Below are positions 34,785-44,886 of a stretch of 64,000 nt of DNA, in pieces. The position numbers and the translations under genes are program-made. Where the stretch lies: assembly GCF_003945545.1 (NCBI RefSeq), contig NZ_CP029617.1, positions 1,217,001 through 1,281,000 of the forward strand, written 5' to 3'. The stretch comes from Streptomyces sp. WAC 01529. Its GTDB lineage: Bacteria; Actinomycetota; Actinomycetes; Streptomycetales; Streptomycetaceae. How positions within the stretch are numbered: position 1 is the first letter of the stretch; each line of letters starts with the position of its first letter. The notes beneath the pieces were generated by a model, which ran no database searches, had not been told where the DNA came from, and was given only the letters and a program-made list of their open reading frames with translations.

Positions 34785-36239
34785 TCAGGCGGTGCGCCTG
34801 ATCAGCGCCAGATACATCGCGTCCGTCCCGTGCAGATGCGGCCACAGCTGTACGTCGGGGCCCTCGCCCAGCGCCGGGACGCCCGGCAGCAGCGGTCGCG
34901 CGTCGAGCAGTTCGCCGCCCCCGGTCTGCTTGAGGACGTCGTCGACGACCGCGCGGGTCTCGGCGAGGTGCGGCGAGCAGGTGGCGTAACCGACGACGCC
35001 GCCCACGCGCACGGACTCCAACGCCGTGCGCAGCAGGCCGCGTTGGAGCGGGGCGAAGCCCTCCAGGTCCTGCGGGCGGCGGCGCCAGCGGGCCTCCGGA
35101 CGGCGGCGCAGCGCGCCGAGCCCGGTGCAGGGCACGTCCATCAGGATCCGGTCGAAGGTGCCGGGGCGCCACGGCGGGCGGGTGCCGTCGGCGGCGATGA
35201 CCTGGTACGGGCCGGGGTTGCCGGCGAGCGACTGCGCGACGAGACCGGCCCGGTGCGGCTGCTTCTCGGCGGCGAGCAGCGTGGCGCCGCGCTGGGCGGC
35301 GAGCCCGGCGAGCATGGCGGCCTTGCCGCCCGGTCCCGCGCAGCCGTCGAGCCACTTCTCGTCGGGCCCCTCGACCGGGGCGTTGGCCAGGGCGAGCGCG
35401 ACGAGCTGGCTGCCCTCGTCCTGCACGCCCGCGCGGCCCTCGCGCACCGCCTCGATCAGTCCGGGCTCCCCGCCCTCGGTGAGCCGCACGGCATAGGGCG
35501 ACCAGCGGCCCGGCAGCGCCGAGTCCTCGCCCACGGAATCGAGCAGCTCCTCGGCGGTGGAGCGGCCGGGGCGGGCGACGAGCGTGACCTCGGGGCGTTC
35601 GTTGTCGGCTTCGAGCAGGTCCTCGATCCCGGCGCGGCCGCCGCCGAGCGAGTCCCACAGCGCCGAGACGACCCAGCGCGGGTGCGAGTGCACGATGGCG
35701 AGGTGGTCCTCGGGGTCCTCGTCGTAGGGCGGCGCGACCTTCTCCACCCAGCCGTCGAGGTCATCCCGCGCGACCTTGCGCAGCACGGCGTTGACGAACT
35801 TGGCCCGCCCGTCGCCGAGCACCACGCGCGCCAGCTCCACCGAGGCGGAGACGGCGGCGTGCGTGGGGATGCGGGTGCCGAGCAGCTGGTGCACGCCCAG
35901 GTTGAGCACGTCGAGCACCGGCGGGTCAACCTCGCGCAGCGGCCGGTCGACGCAGGCCGCCACGATCGCGTCGTACGTGCCCTGGCGGCGCAGCGTCCCG
36001 TAGACGAGCTCGGTGGCGAGCGCCGCGTCCCGCGCGTCGAACTTCTCGGGCCCCTCCTTCTCCCTGGCCTTGCGCAGCAGGGGCGGCAGGACGAGGTTCG
36101 CGTACGCGTCACGCTCGTCCACGGCCCGCAGCGCCTCGAAGGCGAGGAAGCGGACGGGGTCCTTCTGGGGCCGGCGATAGGGCTTGCCGCCCGCCTTGCC
36201 GGAGGGCTTGCGGGGAGGCCGGTTCGGCTGGTCGTTCAA
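34785..36239 (-). CDS. rsmB: 16S rRNA m5C967 methyltransferase
   Basis: 484 residues. Residues about 1-25 are basic and disordered. A NusB-like RNA-binding domain covers about 28-160 (Leu-Ala-Thr-Glu-Leu-Val-Tyr-Gly-Thr-Leu-Arg). The SAM methyltransferase follows, with Asp-Gly-Cys-Ala-Gly-Pro-Gly-Gly-Lys, the catalytic Val-Pro-Cys-Thr-Gly-Leu-Gly and the second Cys in Tyr-Ala-Thr-Cys-Ser-Pro-His. It methylates cytosine 967 of 16S rRNA. It follows fmt by 33 bases, the usual fmt-rsmB pair. Confidence 0.95.
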   Translation of the reverse strand: MNDQPNRPPRKPSGKAGGKPYRRPQKDPVRFLAFEALRAVDERDAYANLVLPPLLRKAREKEGPEKFDARDAALATELVYGTLRRQGTYDAIVAACVDRPLREVDPPVLDVLNLGVHQLLGTRIPTHAAVSASVELARVVLGDGRAKFVNAVLRKVARDDLDGWVEKVAPPYDEDPEDHLAIVHSHPRWVVSALWDSLGGGRAGIEDLLEADNERPEVTLVARPGRSTAEELLDSVGEDSALPGRWSPYAVRLTEGGEPGLIEAVREGRAGVQDEGSQLVALALANAPVEGPDEKWLDGCAGPGGKAAMLAGLAAQRGATLLAAEKQPHRAGLVAQSLAGNPGPYQVIAADGTRPPWRPGTFDRILMDVPCTGLGALRRRPEARWRRRPQDLEGFAPLQRGLLRTALESVRVGGVVGYATCSPHLAETRAVVDDVLKQTGGGELLDARPLLPGVPALGEGPDVQLWPHLHGTDAMYLALIRRTA

Positions 36240-36272
36240 AGGTGCTCCGCTGCTGGAATGGGTCGAACCTAC

Positions 36273-37217
36273 TCAGCGTACGTCGCTGTCGCCCACGCGC
36301 TCACCGGGGGCGATCCGCACCCCGCGCGCCCAGTCCGCGCCCCGCATCGGCTTCTTGCCCTGCGGCTGGACCCAGAGCAGCTCGACGGCGTGCGAGCCGG
36401 AGCCGACGTACACGTTGTTCTTGGCGGCGGACAGCTCGCCGGGCGCGAGGTCCGTGCGGTCGGGCACGAGCGCCGCCTGGATGATCTTCAGCCGCTCGCC
36501 GCGGAAGACGGTCCAGGCACCGGGCGCGGGGGTGCAGCCGCGCACCACGCGGTCGACGCGCAGGGCGGGCGCGGCCCACTCCACCTGGGCGTCCTCGACG
36601 GTGATCTTCGGGGCGAGGGTGACGCCGTCGGCCGGCTGCGGGACCGCCTTCAGGCTGCCGTCCTCGATGCCGTCCATGGTCGCCACGAGGAGCCCCGAGC
36701 CCGCGAAGGCGAGCCGGGTGAGCAGGTCGCCGCTGGTGTCGGTGGGCCGCACCGCCTCCGTGACCGTGCCGTACACCGGCCCGGAGTCCAGCCCCTGTTC
36801 GATCAGGAACGTCGACGCGCCGGTGATCTCGTCGCCCGCCATCACCGCGTGCTGCACGGGCGCGGCACCGCGCCAGGCGGGCAGCAGCGAGAAGTGCAGA
36901 TTGACCCAGCCGCGGGCCGGCACGTCCAGGGCGGCCTTGGGGAGCAGCGCGCCATAGGCGACGACGGGGCAGCAGTCGGGCCCGATCTCCCGCAGCCGGG
37001 CCAGGAACTCCTCGTCGCGCGGCTTCGCGGGCTTCAGCACCTCGATGCCGGCCTCCTGCGCGCGCTCCGCGACCGGGCTCGCCACGAGCCTGCGGCCACG
37101 GCCCGCGGGCGCGTCGGGGCGGGTCACGACGGCGGCCACCTCGTGCCGGTCGGAGGCGATCAGGGCGTCCAGCGCGGGGACGGCGACCTCGGGAGTGCCT
37201 GCGAAGACGAGCTTCAC
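36273..37217 (-). CDS. fmt: methionyl-tRNA formyltransferase
   Basis: 314 residues from a GTG at 37217 ([10 protein letters not shown]). It formylates initiator Met-tRNA with 10-formyl-THF. The catalytic domain has [15 protein letters not shown] and Asp-Ser-Gly-Pro-Val; the C-terminal domain is the tRNA-binding OB fold. It heads the fmt-rsmB operon and is divergent from the HTH-like gene. Confidence 0.96.
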   Translation of the reverse strand: MKLVFAGTPEVAVPALDALIASDRHEVAAVVTRPDAPAGRGRRLVASPVAERAQEAGIEVLKPAKPRDEEFLARLREIGPDCCPVVAYGALLPKAALDVPARGWVNLHFSLLPAWRGAAPVQHAVMAGDEITGASTFLIEQGLDSGPVYGTVTEAVRPTDTSGDLLTRLAFAGSGLLVATMDGIEDGSLKAVPQPADGVTLAPKITVEDAQVEWAAPALRVDRVVRGCTPAPGAWTVFRGERLKIIQAALVPDRTDLAPGELSAAKNNVYVGSGSHAVELLWVQPQGKKPMRGADWARGVRIAPGERVGDSDVR

Positions 37218-37319
37218 TGGGTGGTACCTCGGATCTCTGGTGGGAGCGGCGGCAGCGCACCAGTCTATGGGCCGCCTCGGGGCCCCGCCCAGGACGGTCC
37301 CGCCGGTGACTCGCGTTGA

Positions 37320-38036
<717 letters not shown>

Positions 38037-38057
38037 CCCGCCCCCGCCCCACCTCCT

Positions 38058-38106
38058 TGCGACTGCCCCCTGCCGTCGGCTCGCACCCGGCGAGGGGGCA
38101 GTCGCA
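38058..38106. terminator. bidirectional terminator between convergent genes
   Basis: A 14-bp perfect stem (TGCGACTGCCCCCT with its complement) between the ends of the HTH-like gene and priA. Confidence 0.8.
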
Positions 38107-38213
38107 TGCCGACGCCCGTGGGCGCGCGCCGCCCCAACGACCGCGCCCCTGGCGGCTCCCACGAGGTGGAGGCGCTTGCCGCGAGGTGGAAGCCCGGCCT
38201 CCCCCGCCCCGCC

Positions 38214-40424
38214 TCAGCCGATGTCCAGCGGATCCACCCGGATCCGCACCGCCTCGGTGCCGCCCTCCCTGGCTCCCTTGGCGCCCCGGGCCATCCGCGC
38301 GGCCTGTGCGGTCTTCAGGGCAGCGGCCAGGGCGGCGCCGCTTCCCGGGGGAACCCGGATCAGCACCCGCTCCCACTGCTCGCCGACCGGCGCCGCGCCG
38401 GGGCGGCGGGCAGGGCCGGGGCCCGCGTCCCGCACCGGCACGGGACCCAACACCACCGCGTCCGGAGGCAGTTCGGCACCGGCGAGGAACCCCGCAAGCG
38501 CCTCCGGCGGCCCGGAGACCGCCGCCATCCGCGACACCGGCGGAAATCCCAGCTCGGCCCGCTCCGACAGCTCCCGCACCGCGTGCCCCACGGGGTCCCA
38601 CCGCACGAGCGCCTGCACGGGCCGCAGCGTCGGCTCGGCGACGACCACCACGGTGCCGCCCGCCCCCTGGGGACGTACGAGCGACGCGGCCGCCATCCAC
38701 CGCCGCAGCGCGTCCTCCCCCGCCCGCAGATCGGGCCGCCCGAGCATGGCCCAGCCGTCCAGGAGCAGCGCCGCCGCGTATCCGCCCTCGGCGACGGGCT
38801 CCGCGCCCGGTGTGCTCACCACCAGCGCGGGCGCCCCCGGCACCGTGTCAAGCACCTGCTCGCGCCCCGAGGTCCGCACCGGCACGGCCGGGAACGCCCG
38901 CCCCAGCTCCTCGGCGGTCCGCTTCGCCCCCACGACCTGCGCCCGCAGCCGGAAACCGCCGCAGGAACCGCAGTGCCACTCGGCCTCCGCCACCCCGCAC
39001 CAGCCGCACCGCAGGGCCGCCCCGCCCTCCTGCGCCTCCAGCGGCCCGGCGCACCGGCGGCACCGCGCGGGCTCCCGGCACCGCTCGCACGCCAGCCGGG
39101 GCACATATCCGCGCCGCGGCACCTGCACCAGGACGGGGCCGTGCTTCAGCCCCTCCCTGACGACCTTCCAGGCCAGCGTCGGCAGCCGCGCGGCCCGCGC
39201 CGCCTCGTCCCGCGCCAGGTCCCCGTCGCCCACGGTCCGCACGAGCGGCGCGGCCCCCCGCACCTGCTCGCGGTCGGCGACGAGAGGCGCGGCCCAGCCG
39301 GTCTCGACGAGCTGTGCGGCCTCGACCGTGCAGCTCCAACTCCCCAGCAGGAAGCCGCACTTGTCCCGGGCGGCCCGCAGCTCAAGCACCTCCCGCACAT
39401 GCGGGAAGGGAGCATGGTCATCGCTGTGATTGGGGTCCCCGTCGTCCCAGATGACGACGAGCCCCAGATCCCGTACGGGCGCGAACATGGCGGCCCGCGT
39501 CCCGACGACGGCCCGCACCGCCCCGCGCCGCACGGAGAGCCACTCCCGATAGCGCCGCTCCTGCCCGGCGTCGGCGGTGAGCAGCGCGTGCTGCCCCTCG
39601 CCGAGGAGTGCGGTGAGCGCGGCGTCCACGCGCGCGGCGGGCCGCCCGGTCGGCACGACGACGAGCGCCCCCCGCCCCGAGGCCAGCGTGGCCTGCACGG
39701 CGCGGGCGATCTCCTCGGCCCACTGCGGCCCGGGCAGCGCCGTCCACACCGCACGCGGCGACCCGCCCGAGGCCAGCGCCCCGACGAAGTCGGCCCCGTG
39801 CCCGTACCGCCGCCAGGTCCCGGGGTCGGGCGCGGCCGGTGGGGCCGGGGGCGCGGACGCCGCCCGCGACTCGGCCCGCCCGTGCCGCGGCGGGATCGCC
39901 AGTTGCAGCACGTCGGCGAGGCTCCCCGCATAGCGGTCGGCGACCGCACGGGCCAGTTCGAGCAGCCCGGGGTCGAGCACCGGCTCCGGGGAGACGACCT
40001 GGGCCAGAGCGGCCAGCGGCCCGGTGTACTCGCTCTCGGCCCGCCGCTCGACGATGAACCCGTCGATGAGCCCGCCGCCCTCACGCCGCCCCTCGCGCAC
40101 GTTCCGCGACCCGGCGCCGAACCGCACCCGGACCCGCACCCCCGGCCTGGCGACCTCGTCCAGCTCCTCCGGGACCGCGTAGTCGAAGTACCGGTCGAGG
40201 TGGAGCACGCCCTTGTCGACGAGGACCCGCGCCACCGGCAGCTCCTTGGCCAGCGCGGCCCCCCGCCACGTCCGCGGCTTGGCCCGCGGCACCTTGGCCT
40301 TGCGCACGCTGTCCCGAATCAGCGCGAGCTGCTCGGGCTCGGGCACCCCGCCCCCGGCACCCTCGCCCGCACCCGACCCGTTCTCCCTGCTCACAGCAGC
40401 ATTCCTACCAGACCGCTCTGACAC
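38214..40424 (-). CDS. priA: primosomal protein N' lacking helicase motifs
   Basis: 736 residues from the GTG at 40424; a GTG 10 codons later is an alternative. The PriA N-terminal 3'-end-binding domain (about 60-165, Tyr-Phe-Asp-Tyr-Ala-Val-Pro), the zinc region with eight Cys (about 440-475, Cys-Glu-Arg-Cys ... Cys-Gly-Ser-Cys) and the C-terminal domain are all present. Where PriA should carry Walker A, the sequence is Leu-Pro-Gly-Pro-Gln-Trp-Ala-Glu, and the DEAH box is Trp-Asp-Asp-Gly-Asp. So it is predicted to bind DNA forks for replication restart without ATP-driven unwinding, as noted for actinobacterial PriA. Confidence 0.9.
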   Translation of the reverse strand: MSERSGRNAAVSRENGSGAGEGAGGGVPEPEQLALIRDSVRKAKVPRAKPRTWRGAALAKELPVARVLVDKGVLHLDRYFDYAVPEELDEVARPGVRVRVRFGAGSRNVREGRREGGGLIDGFIVERRAESEYTGPLAALAQVVSPEPVLDPGLLELARAVADRYAGSLADVLQLAIPPRHGRAESRAASAPPAPPAAPDPGTWRRYGHGADFVGALASGGSPRAVWTALPGPQWAEEIARAVQATLASGRGALVVVPTGRPAARVDAALTALLGEGQHALLTADAGQERRYREWLSVRRGAVRAVVGTRAAMFAPVRDLGLVVIWDDGDPNHSDDHAPFPHVREVLELRAARDKCGFLLGSWSCTVEAAQLVETGWAAPLVADREQVRGAAPLVRTVGDGDLARDEAARAARLPTLAWKVVREGLKHGPVLVQVPRRGYVPRLACERCREPARCRRCAGPLEAQEGGAALRCGWCGVAEAEWHCGSCGGFRLRAQVVGAKRTAEELGRAFPAVPVRTSGREQVLDTVPGAPALVVSTPGAEPVAEGGYAAALLLDGWAMLGRPDLRAGEDALRRWMAAASLVRPQGAGGTVVVVAEPTLRPVQALVRWDPVGHAVRELSERAELGFPPVSRMAAVSGPPEALAGFLAGAELPPDAVVLGPVPVRDAGPGPARRPGAAPVGEQWERVLIRVPPGSGAALAAALKTAQAARMARGAKGAREGGTEAVRIRVDPLDIG

Positions 40425-40441
40425 CGCCGCAAGAACGGCGA

Positions 40442-40474
40442 AGGCCCGGCACCCCGCGAAGGGGTACCGGGCCT
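40442..40474 (-). terminator. metK terminator
   Basis: AGGCCCGG with CCGGGCCT, plus ACCCC with GGGGT inside, 22 bases past the metK stop. Confidence 0.8.
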
Positions 40475-40496
40475 CAGGAGCCGGAGCGCCGGGGAG

Positions 40497-41705
40497 CTAC
40501 AGCCCCGCCGCCTTCCGCAGCGCCTCCACGCGGTCCGTGCGCTCCCACGTGAAGTCGGGGATCGCCCGGCCGAAGTGGCCGTACGCGGCGGTCTGCGCGT
40601 AGATCGGGCGGAGCAGGTCGAGGTCGCGGATGATCGCGGCCGGACGCAGGTCGAAGACCTCGCTGATGGCGGTCTCGATCTTGTCCGTGTCGACCGTGGC
40701 CGTACCGAAGGTCTCCACGAAGAGACCGACCGGCTCGGCCTTGCCGATGGCGTACGCCACCTGGACCTCGCAGCGGGCCGCGAGGCCGGCCGCCACCACG
40801 TTCTTGGCGACCCAGCGCATCGCGTACGCCGCGGAACGGTCGACCTTCGACGGGTCCTTGCCCGAGAAGGCACCGCCGCCGTGGCGGGCCATGCCGCCGT
40901 ACGTGTCGATGATGATCTTGCGGCCGGTCAGACCGGCGTCGCCCATCGGGCCGCCGATCTCGAAGCGGCCGGTGGGGTTGACCAGGAGGCGGTAGCCCTC
41001 GGTGTCCAGCTTGATGCCGTCGTCGAGGAGCGCCTTCAGCTCGGCCTCGACCACGAACTCGCGGATGTCGGGGGCGAGCAGCGAGTCCAGGTCGATGTCG
41101 CTGGCGTGCTGCGAGGAGACCACGACGGTGTCGAGACGGACGGCCTTGTCGCCGTCGTACTCGATGGTGACCTGGGTCTTGCCGTCGGGGCGCAGGTAGG
41201 GGATGGTCCCGTTCTTGCGCACCTCGGACAGGCGCCGCGAGAGGCGGTGCGCCAGGTGGATCGGGAGCGGCATCAGCTCGGGCGTCTCGTCGCAGGCGTA
41301 GCCGAACATCAGGCCCTGGTCGCCCGCGCCCTGCTTGTCCAGCTCGTCCTCATCGCCCTCGACGCGCTTCTCGTACGCCGTGTCGACGCCCTGCGCGATG
41401 TCGGGGGACTGCGAGCCGATGGAGACCGAGACGCCACAGGAGGCGCCGTCGAAGCCCTTCTTCGAGGAGTCGTAACCGATCTCGAGGATCTTGTCGCGCA
41501 CGAGCTGCGCGATCGGCGCGTACGCCTTCGTCGTGACCTCGCCGGCCACGTGGACGAGGCCGGTGGTGATCAGCGTCTCCACGGCGACCCGGGACGTCGG
41601 GTCCTCCCGCAGAAGCGCGTCGAGAATGGTGTCGCTGATCTGGTCAGCGATCTTGTCGGGGTGACCCTCGGTCACAGACTCCGAGGTAAAGAGGCGCCGG
41701 GACAC
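40497..41705 (-). CDS. metK: S-adenosylmethionine synthetase
   Basis: 402 residues from a GTG at 41705, with GGGAG 4 bases upstream; this is the usual Streptomyces length. It makes SAM from methionine and ATP. Motifs: [12 protein letters not shown] near the start, [11 protein letters not shown] and [10 protein letters not shown]. SAM level influences antibiotic production in streptomycetes. A 332-base upstream gap with a long hairpin suggests its own regulated transcript. Confidence 0.97.
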   Translation of the reverse strand: MSRRLFTSESVTEGHPDKIADQISDTILDALLREDPTSRVAVETLITTGLVHVAGEVTTKAYAPIAQLVRDKILEIGYDSSKKGFDGASCGVSVSIGSQSPDIAQGVDTAYEKRVEGDEDELDKQGAGDQGLMFGYACDETPELMPLPIHLAHRLSRRLSEVRKNGTIPYLRPDGKTQVTIEYDGDKAVRLDTVVVSSQHASDIDLDSLLAPDIREFVVEAELKALLDDGIKLDTEGYRLLVNPTGRFEIGGPMGDAGLTGRKIIIDTYGGMARHGGGAFSGKDPSKVDRSAAYAMRWVAKNVVAAGLAARCEVQVAYAIGKAEPVGLFVETFGTATVDTDKIETAISEVFDLRPAAIIRDLDLLRPIYAQTAAYGHFGRAIPDFTWERTDRVEALRKAAGL

Positions 41706-42037
41706 ATCGCTCCCTGTGGTTGCAGCGGCTGCTGGCTGATCATTGGTGAACGGCCGGGAGCTGCGCCCGACGTCGTTCGAGACCAGTTTATCGGTCACAC
41801 TCGTCCGCCGGACCACATGTCTCGCCACTTGGGAGCCCTGTGACCTGCGGCACTGCATTGTGCGGTACGACGATCAGTCTCCACCAGAGGGTCTCACGCC
41901 CCATTTTCACGGGTTTGAGGCCTCTGGTGGAACGAAAATGACATTGAGCACCGGCGACGGTGATCCGGTCAAGTAACGAGTCGCATTGTGGCCCAGTTCC
42001 GCCAAGAGGCGAAAGAAGGCGAAAGCCGACGCGTGCG
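41706..42037 (-). other. metK upstream region
   Basis: 332 bases without a gene. It holds a 10-bp-stem hairpin at 41881-41930 and a possible -10, TAAACT, about 80 bases before the metK start. I see no match to the SAM-I core sequences. Confidence 0.5.
41881..41930 (-). promoter_or_regulatory. long structured element in the metK leader
   Basis: CCACCAGAGG pairs perfectly with CCTCTGGTGG. Inside, CTCA/TGAG and CCC/GGG continue the helix around a short A-rich loop (gtgaaaat). There is no U-run, so it is not a typical terminator. It lies between coaBC and metK. Confidence 0.6.
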
Positions 42038-43240
42038 TCAGGGAAGCCGCGCGGCGACCAGGTCCCAGACCGTGTCGGCCAGCGCCTCCTTCGGGCCGTA
42101 CGGCACCGGCGTCTCGCTGCCGTCCGCGCCGAGCACCACGGCCTCGTTCTCCTCGGAGCCGAAGGTCTTGCGCTCACCGACCTCGTTGACGACCAGCAGG
42201 TCGCATCCCTTGCGGGCGAGCTTGGCCCGGCCGTTGGCGAGGACGTCGTCCGTCTCGGCGGCGAAGCCGACGACCACCTGGGCGGGGCGCGGCCTGTCCC
42301 CCGCGATCTCGGCGAGGATGTCGGGGTTGCGGACCAGGGTGAGGGGCGCCGGTTCCTGGCCGTCCTTCTTCTTGATCTTCCCGGCGGCGTACGTCTCGGG
42401 GCGGAAGTCGGCCACCGCGGCCGCCATCACGACGGCGTCGGCGTCGGCCGCCGCCTTCAGGACGGCCTCGCGCAGCTGGACGGCGGTGCCGACCGGCACC
42501 ACGTCGACGCCGGCCGGGTCGGGCAGCGCGGTGTTCGCCGCGACGAGCGTGACGCGGGCACCCCGCGCCGCCGCGCTGCGGGCGAGCGCGTACCCCTGCT
42601 TGCCGGAGGAGCGGTTGCCGAGGAAGCGGACCGGGTCCAGGGGTTCCCGGGTCCCCCCGGCGCTGACCACCACATGTCGCCCCGCGAGGTCCCGCGCCAG
42701 GTCGCCGCGGGCGAGGACCCTGCGTACGACCTCGAACAGCTCGGCGGGCTCGGGGAAGCGGCCCTTGCCGGTGTCGACGCCGGTGAGCCGGCCCACCGCG
42801 GGCTCGATGACGAGGGCGCCGCGGCGCCGCAGGGTGGCGACGTTCTCCTGGGTGGCCGGGTGCTCCCACATCTCCGTGTGCATGGCCGGGGCGAAGACCA
42901 CCGGACAGCGAGCGGTCAGGAGCGTGTTGGTGAGCAGGTCGTCGGCGAGGCCGTGGGCCGCCTTGGCGAGCATGTCGGCGGTGGCGGGGGCGACGATCAC
43001 GAGGTCGGCCTGCTGGCCGATACGGACGTGCGGCACCTCGTGGACGTCGGACCAGACCTCGGTCGAGACCGGGTGGCCGGAGAGCGCGGACCAGGTCGCG
43101 GCGCCGACGAAGTGCAGCGCCGACGCGGTCGGCACCACACGCACGTCGTGGCCCGACTCGGTCAGCCGCCGCAGCAGCTCACACGCCTTGTAGGCGGCGA
43201 TGCCACCGCTGACCCCCAGAACGACCTTGGGCTTGCTCAC
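42038..43240 (-). CDS. coaBC: phosphopantothenoylcysteine synthetase/decarboxylase
   Basis: 400 residues from a GTG at 43240 (Val-Ser-Lys-Pro-Lys-Val-Val-Leu-Gly-Val-Ser-Gly-Gly-Ile-Ala-Ala-Tyr-Lys). The CoaC flavoprotein domain (1 to about 190) has His-Thr-Glu-Met-Trp and Pro-Ala-Met with the active His near 75. The CoaB domain follows, with Ser-Ala-Gly-Gly-Thr-Arg-Glu and Asn-Arg-Ser-Ser-Gly-Lys-Gln-Gly. It performs two steps of coenzyme A synthesis. It lies downstream of rpoZ, past a strong terminator. Confidence 0.95.
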   Translation of the reverse strand: MSKPKVVLGVSGGIAAYKACELLRRLTESGHDVRVVPTASALHFVGAATWSALSGHPVSTEVWSDVHEVPHVRIGQQADLVIVAPATADMLAKAAHGLADDLLTNTLLTARCPVVFAPAMHTEMWEHPATQENVATLRRRGALVIEPAVGRLTGVDTGKGRFPEPAELFEVVRRVLARGDLARDLAGRHVVVSAGGTREPLDPVRFLGNRSSGKQGYALARSAAARGARVTLVAANTALPDPAGVDVVPVGTAVQLREAVLKAAADADAVVMAAAVADFRPETYAAGKIKKKDGQEPAPLTLVRNPDILAEIAGDRPRPAQVVVGFAAETDDVLANGRAKLARKGCDLLVVNEVGERKTFGSEENEAVVLGADGSETPVPYGPKEALADTVWDLVAARLP

Positions 43241-43294
43241 CCGTGCCTCCCCGCACTCGGATCTCCGCACTCGGAGACGTACGACTCCATGACA

Positions 43295-43333
43295 CACCAC
43301 AGGCCCGGCAGTCGCGCTGCCGGGCCTGTGGTG
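43295..43333 (-). terminator. rpoZ terminator
   Basis: A 17-bp perfect stem and 5-base loop, 17 bases after the rpoZ stop and before the coaBC start. Confidence 0.85.
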
Positions 43334-43350
43334 AAAGAACGGAACAACGC

Positions 43351-43623
43351 CTACTGGGCGGGGCCCTCGATGGCCTCGGACGTCAGCAGGCCCGCGTTGA
43401 TCTCGCGGAGCGCGATCGAGAGCGGCTTCTCGTGGACGTGGGTGTCCACGAGGGGGCCGACGTACTCCAGGAGGCCCTCACCGAGCTGCGAGTAGTACGC
43501 GTTGATCTGGCGCGCGCGCTTGGCGGCGTAGATCACGAGGCTGTACTTCGAGTCGGTGGCTTCGAGCAGCTCATCAATCGGCGGGTTGATGATGCCCTCG
43601 GGCGCGGTGATGGAAGAGGACAC
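43351..43623 (-). CDS. rpoZ: RNA polymerase omega subunit
   Basis: 90 residues; GTG start with GGAAGG 6 bases upstream. Omega helps assemble beta-prime. Seen: Pro-Pro-Ile-Asp-Glu-Leu-Leu, [17 protein letters not shown] and Ser-Ile-Ala-Leu-Arg-Glu-Ile. In S. coelicolor its loss impairs sporulation and antibiotic production. It follows gmk by 52 bases, the standard gmk-rpoZ pair. Confidence 0.97.
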   Translation of the reverse strand: MSSSITAPEGIINPPIDELLEATDSKYSLVIYAAKRARQINAYYSQLGEGLLEYVGPLVDTHVHEKPLSIALREINAGLLTSEAIEGPAQ

Positions 43624-43675
43624 TCTTCGCCTTCCGATGGGGTCAAGACCAGAAGGGTCAAGACAGGGGTAAAGA

Positions 43676-44269
43676 TCAAAGAACTTTCATCAAGGCTAGC
43701 AGCTCGCGCGCCACGTCCTCGACGGAGGTGTTGACCAGGGTCGTGTCGAACTCGGCCTCGGCGGCCAGCTCGATCTTGGCGGCTGCCAGCCTGCGCTCGA
43801 TCACCTCGGGCGCCTCGGTCCCCCGGCCGGTGAGCCGGCGGACCAGCTCGTCCCAGCTCGGCGGGGCGAGGAAGACCAGCTGCGCCTCGGGCATCGACTC
43901 GCGCACCAGGCGCGCGCCCTGGAGGTCGATCTCCAGGAGGACGGGCTCGCCCGCCTCCAGGCGCTCGATCACCGCGCGGCGCGGGGTGCCGTAGCGGTTG
44001 CCCGCGAACTCGGCCCACTCCAGCAGCTCGCCGTTGGCGATGAGCTTGTCCATCTCGTCGTCGGAGACGAAGAAGTACTGGACACCGTGCTTCTCACCGG
44101 GGCGCGGCTTGCGCGTGGTGGCCGAGACGGAGAGCCAGACCTCGGGGTGTTCCTTGCGCATATGGGCGACGACCGTGCTCTTGCCGACCCCGGAGGGGCC
44201 GGAGAGCACGGTCAGCCGCGGACGTACGTCCGGGGGTACGGGGGTCGTCCCCCGGGATGTTGCAGCCAT
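43676..44269 (-). CDS. gmk: guanylate kinase
   Basis: 197 residues. It phosphorylates GMP to GDP with ATP. Walker A Gly-Pro-Ser-Gly-Val-Gly-Lys-Ser-Thr at 23-31; GMP-binding [13 protein letters not shown] near 48; Glu-Ile-Asp-Leu-Gln-Gly-Ala near 112. It lies 38 bases after the sIHF gene, and sits in the same core cluster as GuaB1, another GMP enzyme. Confidence 0.97.
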   Translation of the reverse strand: MAATSRGTTPVPPDVRPRLTVLSGPSGVGKSTVVAHMRKEHPEVWLSVSATTRKPRPGEKHGVQYFFVSDDEMDKLIANGELLEWAEFAGNRYGTPRRAVIERLEAGEPVLLEIDLQGARLVRESMPEAQLVFLAPPSWDELVRRLTGRGTEAPEVIERRLAAAKIELAAEAEFDTTLVNTSVEDVARELLALMKVL

Positions 44270-44307
44270 GCAGCGATTATCCAGGTTCTCAGGAGTGCCT
44301 GAGAACG

Positions 44308-44631
44308 TCAGGCAGCGCCACCGCCGAACTCGCGCTCAAGAGACGCGATCTGGTTGGAGCCGAGACCGCGCACACGGCGGCTCTCGGAGATGCCAAGACG
44401 CTCCATGATCTGCTTGGCGCGGACCTTGCCCACGCCCGGCAGGGACTCCAGGAGGGCGGAGACCTTCATCTTGCCGATGACATCGTTCTCCTGGCCCTGC
44501 TTGATGACCTCGTGAAGCGAGGCACCGGAGTGCTTGAGTCGATTCTTGACCTCGGCCCGCTCCCGGCGAGCCGCGGCGGCCTTTTCGAGCGCGGCTGCGC
44601 GCTGTTCAGGGGTAAGGGGCGGAAGAGCCAC
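44308..44631 (-). CDS. mihF: integration host factor, actinobacterial type (sIHF)
   Basis: 107 residues from a GTG at 44631, the known length of Streptomyces sIHF (from memory SCO1480). An N-terminal Ala/Glu/Arg-rich long helix ([14 protein letters not shown]) precedes the helix-two-turn-helix DNA-binding region with [13 protein letters not shown]. It is a nucleoid protein that binds DNA without sequence preference and affects topology and sporulation. Confidence 0.95.
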   Translation of the reverse strand: MALPPLTPEQRAAALEKAAAARRERAEVKNRLKHSGASLHEVIKQGQENDVIGKMKVSALLESLPGVGKVRAKQIMERLGISESRRVRGLGSNQIASLEREFGGGAA

Positions 44632-44853
44632 GCCTACGTCACCTCGGATGTCGAACTGTCGGATACGGACCGGTGAGGAACCTAGTCGCCCCACACCTGG
44701 GGAGCAACGTGCAACGCGCTCGCCCGTTGACTCCCTCGGAGACTAGCGGCCATGGCCGCTGGAGTCAGCGAGAACAGACGAAAAGTCCTGGTCAGCCTCT
44801 GTCGAGCCGTACATATCGGGCAATTCGCCCGCTATTTTGGCTGGTGAACAGTC

Positions 44854-44879
44854 GGCGGGACCCGCGCGCGGGTCCCGCC
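44854..44879 (-). terminator. terminator at the end of the pyr operon
   Basis: A perfect 26-base palindrome (13-bp arms starting GGCGGGACCC) 7 bases past the pyrF stop. Confidence 0.8.
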
Positions 44880-44886
44880 ACCCCGC

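Noticed and set aside
41706-42037. SAM-I or SAM-IV riboswitch in the metK leader
   Set aside because: A long hairpin is present, but I could not find the conserved core sequences of a known SAM aptamer, so only a structured element is reported.
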